64,000 bases of DNA from positions 1,178,001 to 1,242,000 of the forward strand of contig JAIXMF010000004.1 of the NCBI GenBank assembly GCA_025201365.1, read 5' to 3'. Below are positions 36,156 through 49,236 of the stretch, piece after piece. The notes beneath the pieces were generated by a model, which saw only the letters and a list, made by a program, of their open reading frames with translations, was not told the origin of the DNA and did not search any database. The stretch comes from Syncephalis plumigaleata. Lineage: Eukaryota; Zoopagomycota; Zoopagomycetes; Zoopagales; Piptocephalidaceae. Within the stretch, counting starts at the first letter, position 1; each line of letters starts with the position of its first letter. The position numbers and the translations under genes were made by a program.

Positions 36156-37973
36156 ATGAATCGTTTTCTATTTAGTTGTGCCATTCTACTGCTTGGTCAA
36201 TATACCTCGTGGGCAGTAGGCGGTAGGCATACTATTACTATTGTTATGAAATGGAATTACGATTGATCAGCAGTGATTTCTAGATGTATTCGACGAACCG
36301 GAAGATACACATACTCATACGGTACTGCTACAGGATTCATTTTCCAGTAGTGTTCCACTAGGCAAGCCGGATATCACCGGTGCTACACCATCTACTGCAC
36401 TAGGTAAGAAGGGATGGCATCATTATATTTTACTAATCAATGTCGATCATCATCTATCTGCTGTATAGTGAAATCACCTAGTCTTGAGGATTTCTACATA
36501 GAATTGATACTTTGTGCCTTGTTGATATGCTACGTATTTATCTATCAATGGGGCAAATACACCAATGAACAAATAGCAAAGACATGGTAAGTAGGGATAT
36601 GAAGTGTAATGGGCACTAATCAAATGAATCTAATCTATTCACAATGACATATATATACATACGTATATGTATAGGATCAAGTATCATCTAGATCTATTTG
36701 CTAGTCATTTCGCTCATGTAGGCAATGACAAGGGACACATTCTCGTGAAGGATGGACCGGCTGATTTTCTATTCTACGCGAGTGGCCGTATTCATTGTCA
36801 GTATTTACGAGCACGATTACAAATGATACCACGTCATGACCCTATCGCCTTACTTGTAGGACTAATTTATCCACAGCATGATCGTATTGTAAGTCGAGTG
36901 ATAATATATATACATAATAACCTATTGATGATCTATCTATAATTAGAGTATTGAAGTATGCATGAATGAAGATGAATATGATCCAGTGGTATTTGGTGTA
37001 GCTACTGCTAGTAAAGTAAGCGCAGCCTTTAAATATCGATATGATTTGGTAAGTGTGTAGTACCAATATTTACGTAAATATGGTATACCTATTAACTACA
37101 TTAATCTACTACTACTACTGTCATTGTAGTCCAATTTCACTCGACAAATTCGATCACCACTACTGCCTGACAATTGTTATGCTTTCACGGAACACGGTGA
37201 TATTACGACTACGATTCTTGATGACAATGTTGTTCAAGTGTTATCGACATATAATAACTATTTCGAAGAGATGTACATCACCGATCAACCGGTGAAGAAA
37301 CCAGAGACGTAAGTGTATATTATTGTAAATGATGAAGTAAGCAATATAGTAATACGAGCAATAATTACTACAGACTAGATATCATGGCACCTCGTTTATT
37401 CTTCAATTTCCGTATGCCATCATCGGCAGATATGCAATCTATGATCGAGCTACATGAGCTTGTATTATATATGATTGATCATATACCACAAGTGGCTCAT
37501 TTCCGTGGACCTGTAAGCAAGCAAGCAAGCAAGAAGAAAAGCGATATGCGCATATACTGATGAATATTCCATTTTAGGTTAAGAGTAAATTGCAACAAGC
37601 ACGCGAGACTGCCCTAGAAGGCATTCGCAAGGCATTGGAACCATCAGCGGAAGAGGTAATATATATATATATATATATATGCCCTAGTACATGATATATA
37701 AAGTACTAATCGATGATCTATTGTATGCTAACCACTTCAGAAACTAAGTAAAAAACGTCAGGAGCAACGACAACAAGAGCAGGAACGTCTAGGTAAAATG
37801 ACTCCTGAACAACAACGCAAGGTAAACTACATTATTCTATGATAGTATGACATTCACTAATGTAATACTGAATATTAATTGACTATCCTCTCTACTTAAA
37901 CAATTAGTGGGAGGAAAAAGAACATAAACGTCAATTGAAGAAACGTCAAAATAAAATGATTAAACGACGATAG
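36156..37973 (+). CDS. CCDC47: CCDC47-like ER membrane chaperone subunit (PAT complex)
   Basis: CCDC47 joins the multipass translocon at the Sec61 channel and helps insertion of multi-spanning proteins. Seen: signal peptide (MNRFLFSCAILLLGQYTSWA), an acidic luminal part (VFDEPEDTHTHTVLLQDSF), one membrane segment (LILCALLICYVFIYQWGK), then the cytosolic domain with FLFYASGRIHCQYLRARLQM, DPVVFGVATASKVS, RLFFNFRMPSSADMQSMIEL and HIPQVAHFRGPVKSKLQQAR, and a C-terminal Lys/Arg/Glu coiled coil (RQQEQERLGKMTPEQQRKWE, then KKRQNKMIKRR). About ten exons. Start is fixed by the signal peptide. No defects are seen. Confidence 0.92.
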
Positions 37974-38694
37974 ATGAATTATCGCGTCATCATCGTCGTC
38001 GTAGTCCTCTCTATATTAATACATATACTGATATACTGATATACTGATATACTGATATGCCCCTTACTATTTGTTTATATACATGTTGATAATAGTGTTA
38101 TGTTATGTTATGTTATTATCAATTTGATAGAGTAATAATTATTAATAGTTTCTCCTTCCAAAATAAAAATCAGTTTTACACTTTCTTTTTTCCCTTCTTG
38201 CTATTGAGCCATTTTTTTACGTGTATGAGTGTATCGTGGTTATTTCCGCGTATTGTTTACGTGTCATTGGTGTTTTCGTGGTAAGCATTATAGATAGCGG
38301 ATACGTATCTATTAAAGGGATCCCATGATTTATACGCGTTCTACGTTGATACACGTTGATGTATGTCGATAACGTAACCTACTTACTGGATGTATCCATC
38401 AAGTGTGGATAATACGTCATGATGATATCGCGCGCTATTGTGGTATCTCGTCCCATTTGCATGTCTTGCTCCTTATACGGTAGTCTATCTAGAACAGGAT
38501 AGATAGAGGCAGACAGAGAGATCCTCAAGATAGAGACTGTCTATTGGTATTAGCGTGTTCTACTATGGATGATACACTAGTGGTTGTTATTAGCAATTTT
38601 ATTTCTAATGTTATCTTTACTATCTTAACTACTGTTATAGAATATTTGTTACAACACGCTTAGTTAGTAGTAAATAGTAGCCATCATAATTATC
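37974..38694. other. Intergenic with two short tandem repeats
   Basis: About 38024-38059 repeats ATACTGAT four times; about 38096-38117 repeats TTATG four times. The rest is 3' flank of CCDC47 and the upstream region of the SANT-JAMM gene. No gene is seen. Confidence 0.6.
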
Positions 38695-41686
38695 ATGTCA
38701 CCATCACCACAACCACCCGCTGCTGTTAGTGCTCAGGAGGAGGAGGCAATGTCAAGTGCCTATATTGCTCAGCTATTAGCGCAGGAAGAAGCCTATGGTA
38801 TGACAGCCGATGCCTACGATCTCTATGGTGATTACGATGATTATCGACCGGCATCCACTGTCGAGGATGATGCCTGGCCAGGATCCGGTAGGAAGCGTCG
38901 ACCTAAACGTGCCGATTCAGACTGGGAGGCCGATGATGGCGAGGAAGAAGAGGATTATCAGCCGAAACCAGGACGACGTCGTCGTGGCGGTGCCGTAGGA
39001 GGTAAGCTTCAATATAAGCAGGTTACTACTATTTACTCATCGACATAATACTACTAATAATAATAAATAGGAGGAATACGTGGACGTAGACCGGTGACCA
39101 CACCACGTCAACCATTAAGAACGAAATCGTTTTCTAACGACAAGAGTGATGGCGATTCAATGGATACAGGTAATACCACGATGAATGATGAGAATCACGC
39201 CGGTGCAATTGACGAGAACGGTGATGTGATACCGTCGGCTAAGAAACCACGTCGCTCTCGTCCCAAGCTTGAAGGTATGAATCAAGGCGCGTATACTCCC
39301 GAGGAGGAACAACGATTCTTGGATGGACTCGAGACATTTGGACGTGGTTGGAATGAGGTACGTTGGATGAAGTGAATATATGAAGATATAATCAAGTTAA
39401 TATATATATATATATATACATATTGTATTTTATATAGATATCGCAATATATTGGTACGCGTGATAGTCATTCTATACGTAGTCATGCTCAAAAGTATTTC
39501 ATTCGACTATTCCGCGATAATAAACCATTACCCGCTAAGGTAATGTTCAATAAGGAAAAAAGTACGATATCATAAATGATTACTAACTATATGCATGAAT
39601 ATCTATTACTGGTATGCAGGTACGCGAGTCAGGTGAAGGTTATACACTTTCAGGATTGGCATTGGATCCAGAATCTGCCGCTGCTCGTACTTATTTATCA
39701 CGTTACGATGCTACGGAGAAAACAGCTGCCTCTGAAGCCAATGCACTTGGTACATCACGCGTAGTCTCTCGTGTTACTACACCATTGACACCATTATCGT
39801 CATCATCATCTAATGATAATACGACTACATTAACTAATAATAATGACAATAACAACAATACTACTATTAGTGATACTACAAGTACAATGGTATCAGATGA
39901 GAATTCAACCAACGAAGAGGCTAAATCTACTAAATCGGATGTTATCGCATTCGGTCAAGCACCTACACCACTTAAGAATAAGAATAAACCACGTCAGCCT
40001 GAGCAAGATACGGAGAATACCGAACTTGATAGTCAGAATACGACTACACTAAGTGAAAAGGATACGGAACAACCACGTAAAATACCCGCCACTTTGCCTA
40101 AACCACTAGTGTAAGAAGCGATATAATTAGATAAATAAGCATGCTAGTTCACTAATAGACTGCTGGTATATTTAGTAAGAAACCGGTCAAGCCTACTCCA
40201 CCTGAATTCGTAGTACCTGTGGGTGCAGATGGTCGTACTGACTATTCGCGTAATCGACCACAACGTCGAACAAAGCCATCGGTTAACTTTTCTCAATTAG
40301 CAGTAGGCGCGTAAGTGCTCCTTATTATATCAGTATATCTTCACGTATATATATATATTTACCATGACTATTCATAATAGTGATCCATTAACTATGGTCA
40401 AGTGTGATGAGTTCTCGGGTCCACCAGGTTCGGGTATTGCAGGTGCTCAACCCTTCACGGTTACCGTACGGCCATGTGTATTGGTAGGCATGGATTTCCA
40501 CGCTCATTTGATGCATACGGAAATCATTGGATTTCTAGCTGGACGATGGATTCCAGAAAAGAAAGGTTAGTTTAGCAACGAGGCACCTTATATACATGTT
40601 ACTTATCAGCTAGAATAGTGCTAGAGATACACGATTGTTATCCGTGTCGTTCGTTGCCTATCGATCAGGAGCACACGAATGTCGAGATGGATCCAACGAG
40701 TGAATGTGAAGTGCGTCAACAAATTGTAGATCATCAATTGCAAGTAGTTGGCTGGTATCATTCGCATCCGACATTCTTACCCGATCCATCATTGGTGGAT
40801 ATCGAGAATCAACGTAATTACCAGCATCTATTCCGTGATGTTGAATGGGATGAAGAACCATTTGTAGGTGCCATTGTTGGTAAGTTGGCATTTCTGAATA
40901 CTCGTGCCAGATATTCATTACTAGTTTACTAGGACCATATGATACTCGTCTTCCAGGATCTGCTTCTGTTATCAATTGGTTCTACGTGAATCGTACTGCC
41001 GATGAACGTGGTCATCCAAAACGATTGAGATACGAGTTATCCGATGTGAAAGAGATAAGTGAAGATCGTATTAATGCCCTAGTAAGTAGTAATGGTTGAT
41101 GAATACACATAATAGTTATAGTAATAATATTGATCATGTATTCTAGTTACGATTAACGGAAGAGTATCAATTGTCACCGGATCGTGTTCGTTTACAAGAA
41201 CGTTGGCGACAAGATCGAGATGATTCTCGTATGGATAAGATGTTTGTATCGTTGCTGTCACGTACACCACGAGAAGATAGTAATGGAGATAGTAATGGTA
41301 ATGAAGATGGTAATGATGGAGATGATCCATCTAGCACTACTGAAACCAAAGAACTGTCTATGGCTACAGAAGACAAGATGAGTAATGATGATGCATCTGT
41401 GTCATTATCCTCACCACCTATCGAGGATTCTACTATGGCGATGAACACATTAACACTTGATACACCCACACCTACAATGGGTGAACCAACAGATACAGCC
41501 ATGGAGATTACTACTAGTCCAATAAAACAACAACAAGAACAAGAAGAAGAGAAGGAGCAATTAGTGGATTCAGAACTAGTTCAACAAGAGGAAACAGTAG
41601 TAGCAATAGCATCTAATGCAATTATTCCTCCAGCCTACCAGTTATTCTATGATCGGGCACGAGCCAAGTTATTGACATGGTGTTGA
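38695..41686 (+). CDS. SANT-JAMM histone deubiquitinase, MYSM1-like
   Basis: MYSM1 removes ubiquitin from histone H2A. Seen: an acidic and basic N-terminus (GRKRRPKRADSDWEADDGE), a SANT/Myb domain at about 39290-39540 (GAYTPEEEQRFLDGLETFGR, then SIRSHAQKYFIRLFRDN), a Ser/Thr/Asn linker, then an MPN+ domain (VRPCVLVGMDFHAHLMHTEI, GFLAGRW). The JAMM zinc ligands are complete in GWYHSHPTFLPDPSLVDIEN (HxH, seven residues, SxxD), with Glu in HTEIIGF. The C-terminus is Gln/Glu-rich. I see no SWIRM domain between SANT and MPN, unlike animal MYSM1. About nine exons. Convergent with the thioesterase gene. Confidence 0.87.
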
Positions 41687-41890
41687 AACAACACGATCAT
41701 TTACTAATTAGTATCATTCTTATTAATCATTATTAATTATTACTATGGTTTGTTATGTTTCCGTTACTTATAAAGATAAGCCTATCACATCTTTCTCTTA
41801 CTATTGTAGTTGATTTATTTCGTAATAGTCATCAACTAACATGTTACACATCATTCAATTCATAATGATATCCTGTATGCATTTATTTGT

Positions 41891-43368
41891 TTATTCATAT
41901 TCTTGATCTAGTAGACCTCGTTCTGCAATACGCATAGCTCGTCGTTGATGAGCGGTTTCTGCGAAATATTTCTCAATTTCCGTTTCTGGTCGTAGCTTCG
42001 GTACTTTAACCGGTTCACCCAGATGATCCACCGCTACAAATGTGAGGAATGCCTCGTTCGACAAGTGATTCGTGTCCTCGCAGGTGTTATGACTCTCGAC
42101 CGTCATGTAAATCTCCATACTACTACGGAATGTCTGACTCACCACTGAACGTAGCGTGACAATATCGCCCACTAGTACCGAGTTGACAAATTGCAATTGA
42201 TCAATCGATGCCAATAGTAAATGACGTCTGCAATGTCGATGAGCGGTGATACTCGCGCAGAAATGCATCCAATGCATGATATTACCGCCGAAACAGATGT
42301 TCAACGGGTTAACATGTTGCATGAACACCCATTCGAATGAACGGGCATAACAGTCGCCGGGTGTCAGGCTGTCTGGTGTACCATTCGCGGTTACATACGC
42401 GGGCGGTTGATCCAGTAGACTATCATACGTGCGTAGGCTACGTAATGGGTCACCGCGTCGACCTTTCCCACGGATCGAGCTCTTTTGTTGTTCACGTCGT
42501 TTCTCGCGTCGTTCCTCTGCCAATTCCCAGCGACGTTTCTCGACGTCGGTTACCGGTTCAAGTCGTGGCACTTGCATGGGTTTACCATCTTTAACTGCTA
42601 CAAACGTGGTGGTAGCTATGAATAATGACAATAATAGTAATATATCATTAGTATTAGGATGACGTTAATTACTATTTATTTGACAACACTTACCGTAACT
42701 ACACAGTCGACGCTTTCCACTGAATAGATCTTCCGCTTCTATTTGAATACCCAGCTATTATTGTGTTTTTACATATCAATAAATAAATAGATTATTAGCA
42801 GTAGTGACTTACTTCAAATGATGTATTCCAACTACGATTAACCACCGCGGTTAGTATGGCAACATCGGTAATGCGTACAGGACTGACAAAATGTACAGCA
42901 TCCACCGAGGCAGTGACACAAGGTGTACCGGCAAATCGATTGGCACTAGTGCCGGCACAGGTATCCATCCATGCTAGAATCACACCACCATAGGCATATC
43001 CACGATCGTCAACATCATTCTGAGATAGTTTCTGACTTTTAACGGCTCTACTCGACAGAATTATTACCAATTGTTATTATCATCATAATAATGAACTAGA
43101 TATAATAGTGCAATACCTTGTATATTCCGGATGGTGTACTATACAATAAGCGGATACGAATAGAACGTTAGCGCGTATTCCTATTTCCATCAAAGAAGTG
43201 ATAGTTACCTGGTCGTGTATCAGTGGAGTAAGCGTAGACACTTGGCTTAATAATACGCGTAAGTAGAGACCGACCTATTAGCGTGGAGTGTCGACTATTT
43301 ACAACGTATTGTCGTTTAACAACAGACGCTAATGAATAGATAGTTGTAGTAGTAGTAGGACGGAACAT
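41891..43368 (-). CDS. Double-hotdog acyl-CoA thioesterase, ACOT7-like, probably mitochondrial
   Basis: Hydrolyses fatty acyl-CoA to free acid and CoA. Seen: a basic N-terminus fitting a mitochondrial presequence (IIKPSVYAYSTDTRP before the first intron), a 22-nt exon reading VHHPEYT, the first hotdog (SRAVKSQKLSQNDVDDRGYA with YGGVILAWMDTCAG), the linker with PRLEPVTDVEKRRWELAEER, the second hotdog (FGGNIMHWMHFCASITAHRH) and VPKLRPETEIEKYFAETAHQ. The order and both VP.L.P(V/E)T.(V/I)EK linkers match the BACH/ACOT7 plan. Four or five exons. The exon assignment at the 5' end is my inference from splice signals; the rest is clear. Confidence 0.85.
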
Positions 43369-44170
43369 TCTTTTGCTAATTAATAAGAAAGAACAATAAT
43401 GAGCAAATACAAGGATAGTAGTTGTAGCAAAATATAATAAAGAGGTAGAAATATGACGACAACGATTGAATCTATTAATAGCCTTTCTTTTTATTAGTCA
43501 ATTAATTGGTACATAGTAATATGATATTAATAGATGAATAGTTTTAATCTGTTTAATTTCTATAATCAAATGAGGTATATATAATAAATCGCACGTATGA
43601 ATGATAATAATGTATATTAAGGAGGTATGTGTATGTGTAAATCATCTCAATAGAAGATAATGTACTAGGTGTTTCTTTGTTCCAATGAACAGTAATAAAA
43701 CAAATATACATGATGCTTTCTACAAGTCATTGACCATCGTAATGTCAAGAAAGGATAAAGGAATAACAAATAGAAGAAGGATATAGCATGGTACATGTAA
43801 ATATATATAAATATATAAAAGTGACTCTCATGAGCATAGATTGTTAACATGCACGTATATAATGTATGTGGATGTATCTGTATCTGTATATATACATATA
43901 TACTTGTGTACCACACTGTATAGAAAGCATCATCATCATCATCCTAGTAATTATCAGTAATGAATTTTTGATTGAACAATAATAGTAGTAATAGTAAATG
44001 GTGGTGGTAATAACAATAATAATCTAGGGTTCAGAGCAATGGTACAGCACAAAAAAAGGTAAAAGATATGGAAAATATCACTCATCGATAATACACCATT
44101 ATTATAGATGATACGCTTGTTCGTCATCATCATATTATCATCTCATCATCTCATCATCATTGTCACTCGA
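43369..44170. other. Intergenic, low-complexity AT-rich
   Basis: Contains ATATATAAATATATAAA (about 43800-43818), TATATACATATATAC and ATC-triplet runs near 44120-44160. No gene is seen. Confidence 0.55.
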
Positions 44171-47100
44171 TCAAGTATGCGTCGATGGTAGCCACGCGTG
44201 TAGTAAAGCAGTAAGGCCTGGAAGATTGATAGGCTTAATAAGAACATCATCCATACCGCATCGTGTGATTTGCAAACGACCCTCACCCGTTGCCAGTTGT
44301 CGATCTGCTGTTAATGCCACAATCGCTGCTCTTAACTGAGGAGCACGAGATGGACTAGCAGTAGCACTATTAACATTAGATGATGCACTACTCGTAGTAA
44401 TAGGAGTAGATCGTAATACATGACAATTGCAACGGTTATGTCTATAATTGCTGCCTACACAACGACAATGATGGTTTGGACTAGAGATTGCGGTACTCTT
44501 CTCATTGATGGCTAACATATCACCATTATTATGATTGGCATTAGTGCCTATAGTGGTATCAGAATAATTAGGATGATTTGTAGAAGATACGGGAATGACC
44601 GAGGCAGTATCATGTATAAATGATGACTCTTTCTCGCGCATCACTCGAGCAGCAGTGTAGCCATCCATACGTGGCATACGTACATCCATGAGTATGAGAT
44701 GATAATGACCGGGTTGAAATTTAGCACATGCTTCCTCACCGTTGGCTGCCGATTCAATTGTCTGAACGCCTAGAAGCTCAAGTTGTCGAGTCAACAATGA
44801 GCTAATTATCATTATTATTGATAGGATGATGTATTAGCGAAATTCCAGTGTAGATCTATATATATATATACTACTTACCGGTTAATACTATTATCATCGA
44901 CTACTAGGACACGGCCTTGGTATCGAACATTTCGTAGAGTGTTGCTAACAGGATTTACCATTCTTGATGGCATTGGTACATTTGCAAATTTGGTAGCAGT
45001 AGCAGTACTCGTTGCAATATTATTGATGGCATTCGAGGATGATGTGTGACGATGATGATGATGATTACCATTAGTCATTGTAGATGCCGCTATTGGTGAA
45101 TGTTGCTGTTGATTTTGCGCATTTTCAACGTGTTCTTTCTGTTGTATTGATGACTTGGAATAGTTGCTATTATATGCTTCTTTCCTAGATGCATCTTTAT
45201 CGGTAGTCATATAATTTGGTGTAGTTGGATCTGAATTTGTATTTGAATCAGCGGATGCTACCAATGTGTCTCGATCATTACTATTATTACTATTGTTGGT
45301 GTTAGCAGCCGTGGGTGGCTCTACTAGATCGGACATCCATGCCACTACATCGTTAAATGCATCTGCCGATGAACGCATGTCAGAATCCGACGAGTCAGTC
45401 AGTATTTGTTGTTGTAATCGTGTACGTAACTCGTCGAATGGTGGTTGATGTAACGTCTGACTCAGGGTGAATTCACCATTCGTACGATCCTCGTCGTGTA
45501 TAGTAGTGGCAGCAGTGATTGCAGTTCCCGTCGTGGTGGTAACAGAATCATCTGTAGTATGATGTGCATCTCTTTCCGTTGACTCGTCCACCAATAGATG
45601 ATTGCTAGTAGGCGATAATGGTGATGCAGTCAATGAAGGAGCAACTTGCGGGCTGGTATCGCCATTGCTAGCGATATGAGACTCATCATCTATCGCTGCT
45701 ACATTTCCTGTATCCGTAGCCAATGAATGACAATGATCACTATGACCTTGATCCTGATCCTCGAAGCGAGAGCGTAAACGATGAACAGGTATTTGTAGAC
45801 GACTAGGCGATAATGTTCGCTTAGGGATATTCTTAACGAATCCTTCCGTATGTTGACGTGCATACGATAAAGGACGGCGTACTAGCATGAGTAGTTCTCG
45901 TTCAGTGACAGGCTTACGACAAACGCTAACATCATAGACGGCGGCAAGTTGAGGCGGTACCGTGACTCGACTCGCTTGACCGAATGAATACAATAACACT
46001 ACTGTATCACGTTCCTCAGCGGTATCAACACCATTATTGTCATCGTCATCGTCATCGTCGCTGTCATCATCATCATCATCACTGTCATTAATCGTTTGAT
46101 TAGCTTGAGCACTTGCTCGTTGTAGTAATGATCGTTGAATGGCCTCTAATAGATCATCGGTATCGAGTTCCGTATCAATGGAATGAATAGAAAGCGCGCA
46201 AACTGCAGTCGATGAAGTGGGTGTGCACGCGCCGTAATGCTGTCTATCATGTCGTGTACCCGGACTATTACCCAAATCGATGAGGAATATCGACCGCTTC
46301 GATCGACGACCAGATCGACCACGTCGTTCTTGCGGTAATATCGGTGCAACTACTACATTTTTGCTGTCGTCGTTATTAGCACGAGAAGATGCTCTATGAT
46401 CATTACTCTTTTGACTGGGTATTGCTACATGTGTCTGTCCTAGATTAGTGCGCGATTCGTGAAGAATAGTACAACTATCGGCGTGCCATGACTCCGTGCA
46501 AAGATTCTCTAAATAACGACGGAAATGCTGACCTCGCGAGAATATGTAGAATGCGCAATGTTGCAGACCAGCATCAAAGTTGCCATAAGTTCGTGTGCCG
46601 CCCGGTGTTAAGCAATCCTGCAAGAATGACGGCAAGAATCCAAGTGGACCTGATGCCGATGCCGCTGTATGGAAACTGGACATCGAATCCGGATGTGGTA
46701 GTTGACCCGGCGATATGGGTGGCGGATTACGCTGCTCTAACGGAATCCGGAATCCAAATGTTGATCCAATACCTAGGCTAGAACGGAAATTAACACTACC
46801 GCCCATAAGCTCGGTGAGTTGTTTAACCTATAATTAATTATTATCATATAATAATTAGATATTTATACAGGGAAAGCAGCACAGGCAATAGTATTCCTCT
46901 TACCAAAAACAATCCTAATCCTGTGCCAGTGGGTGTGGGTCCTTCACCATTAAAGCCACATTGACTGAACTCGGCGAATAGTTTATTCTGTAAACTCTCT
47001 GGAATACCAACACCTAGACGAGTAAGTTATTGTTAGTATATCTTATATCTTATAAATATATAGTTTATTTACCTGAATCATCCACTTCACATAGTAAACG

Positions 47101-49236
47101 GGCTAGTCCATTCTCGGTATAACCTTCCTCTTTGATGGATACACGGATATAGCCTTGTTCCGTGTATTTAATGGCATTCGATATGAGATTCGATAATATT
47201 TGACGAATACGACCAGAATCACCTCGGAACAAAGTTGGCACGTTACGCGGATATTCTAGGATCATCTCCAAACCTTTCTTCGCACTTAGACCGCTCATAA
47301 TGTGACAAGTATCGACGACCAACGAGTGGAAATCAAAGTCTTCATAGATGAGCGACATCTTGCCTGCACCCAGTTTACCAACATCTAGAATGTCGTTTAA
47401 AATGCACATCAAATGACGAGAGGCCGTGTGAACCAGACGAAGACTATCGGTTCGTGATGCCTCAACGCTAACGTGTTGTGTTGCGGCATTCGCGTGATTC
47501 GTGTAAATGGCAGTGTCATCCACGGTAGTCACGGGTATCGTTGCCATCGGTGCAGGTGCTATTGGTGCAACAGTAGTAGTGGTTGTTGTTGTTGTTGTTG
47601 CAGGTGCAGGTGCAGGTGCAGTAGCAGGCGTACTGAGTGTCTGAAGTGCCATAGTCGTGTTACGTCGTGGCCAACTAAACGGAGGCTTTGGATCATCATT
47701 CGCTACGTGCGGTAGAATCGTATCATGATTGGTGTTTGTCGCGGGTTGCAAGCGCATCTCCAGCGCGTCGAGATGTTCAGAGTTTTGTCGGAATTTTTCG
47801 GCTACTTGTGCCTCGTGTACTGAACCCAACTCGATACCGATACCGCCTAGGTCGGCGTCTGCCTCCGTCAATAGTAGTTCCGTCCATCCGAGTACTGCCG
47901 ATAATGGCGTACGAAGTTCATGAGCTACTTGCGACACTAAGCGTGACTTTTCACGAGCTGCATTCTTAGCTTGTCGGTAAGCGCGTATTAGACGTCGATA
48001 ACAGCGTCTATGCGTAAATAGTACGATAACCGCTGATGACCAGGACAGGAATAGCATCCAAAGTGATCGATGCAATAGTGCTTTGCTTGATTTGTAGAAT
48101 AGAACACTCTCCACTATGTCAGGATAGAATGCGGTAAGGCTGTTACGTACTAGAAGTAGGTTTGGACAGCTGCCGCGATTTCCATTCATCATTAGATTGA
48201 TAGTAGCGGTATACTGGTCATTAATGGTGTCTAGGTCGAGAAAGTTCACCTTTTGACTAAGTTCCAATTGAAATCGTTGATAAAACCAAATGCTTTCACC
48301 CATTAATATTATAGTGGTGACTAGACTCGCCCACGGCCCAATGATGGTCATGGTGATAGGAGCCACCAGCATTGCTAGCATACCGAAGCCAATGAGATCA
48401 TGTTGTACTTCAAGTGTCCATAGAGTAAATGTTAACATAAATACAATGGGTATTGTTTCACTGGAAGACGGAATGAATCGGAATGGATGCCATGATGTCC
48501 AATTACCAATGAAATGCCACCAGGTAGTAGTACTATTAGCACTAGTGGTAGCATTATTAGTAGGAGTAGGAGTAGTACTAGGATTGATTGTCGCTTTACT
48601 CTTTTGATCAACAACAATAACGGGCCGTGTTTCACGTCGTTTCCCGGATAATCGATTTTGAACTGATTGTTGCGAATTTTGTCGTGTCATTTTAGCTCCG
48701 GTAGTAGTAGTAGTAGGAGAAGGATTGCTGCTGTTGTTGTTATTGCTGTTGCTACTATTTTTAGTGGGTGTCGTCAGGATTAATCTATTACATGCGGCTC
48801 GACATCGACGGATAAAACTCAAGAAACTAGCAGCCACCATGCATATGACTAGTTCGTAGAAAATCAAATAAAATGAATTGGTAAATAATACAAAGTGTAC
48901 AAGTGTCATGATTGGAATAAAAAACATCAGACTTCGCACTACTTGTTGCCGTACGAATTTAGTGGGTCCAATCTCCAGCGGGTCAGATCCGATAAGAAAA
49001 TTCCGCGTACGAAGATAAAGCTTACGTCGAAATCGACGAAGTTGCGATTCACTCGTCCAGCGGTAGTGTTGATTGGACAATCTACTCGTAGGATCCTCGT
49101 GTGTGGGAGTGGCCACAGGATCATCTGCGCCGTCAGCAAGCCAAGGAGATCCCGATACTTCCGGGAGAGGATCCCTATCGCATTGTGACACTTCTGAACA
49201 AGCATCGTCAATGACCGGTGCCGATGTTGTCATCAT
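44171..49236 (-). CDS. Membrane-bound hybrid histidine kinase
   Basis: Two-component sensor with its own receiver. Seen in order: a cytosolic leader, several membrane segments (about 48950-48800 and 48460-48280, plus WMLFLSWSSAVIVLFTH near 48050), the H-box REKSRLVSQVAHELRTPLSA (phospho-acceptor His), a proline/threonine insert, N-box RIRQILSNLISNAIKYTEQG, G1 box CEVDDSGKGVGIPESLQNKL, G2 box TPTGTGLGLFLVKQLTELMG, a long low-complexity region with an Asp run, then a receiver: RVLVVDDNSINRSLLTRQLE, phospho-acceptor Asp in LILMDVRMPRMDGY, and Lys in DVLIKPINLPG. All key residues are present. The receiver carries an insert of about 90 residues before IVALTA. Introns lie at about 44793-44874, 46807-46900 and 47020-47070. 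Signal sensed is unknown. Confidence 0.92.

Noticed and set aside
49233-49236. ATGA overlap read as a two-gene operon or coupled translation
   Set aside because: Unlikely in a eukaryotic nuclear genome; a miscounted G run explains it better.
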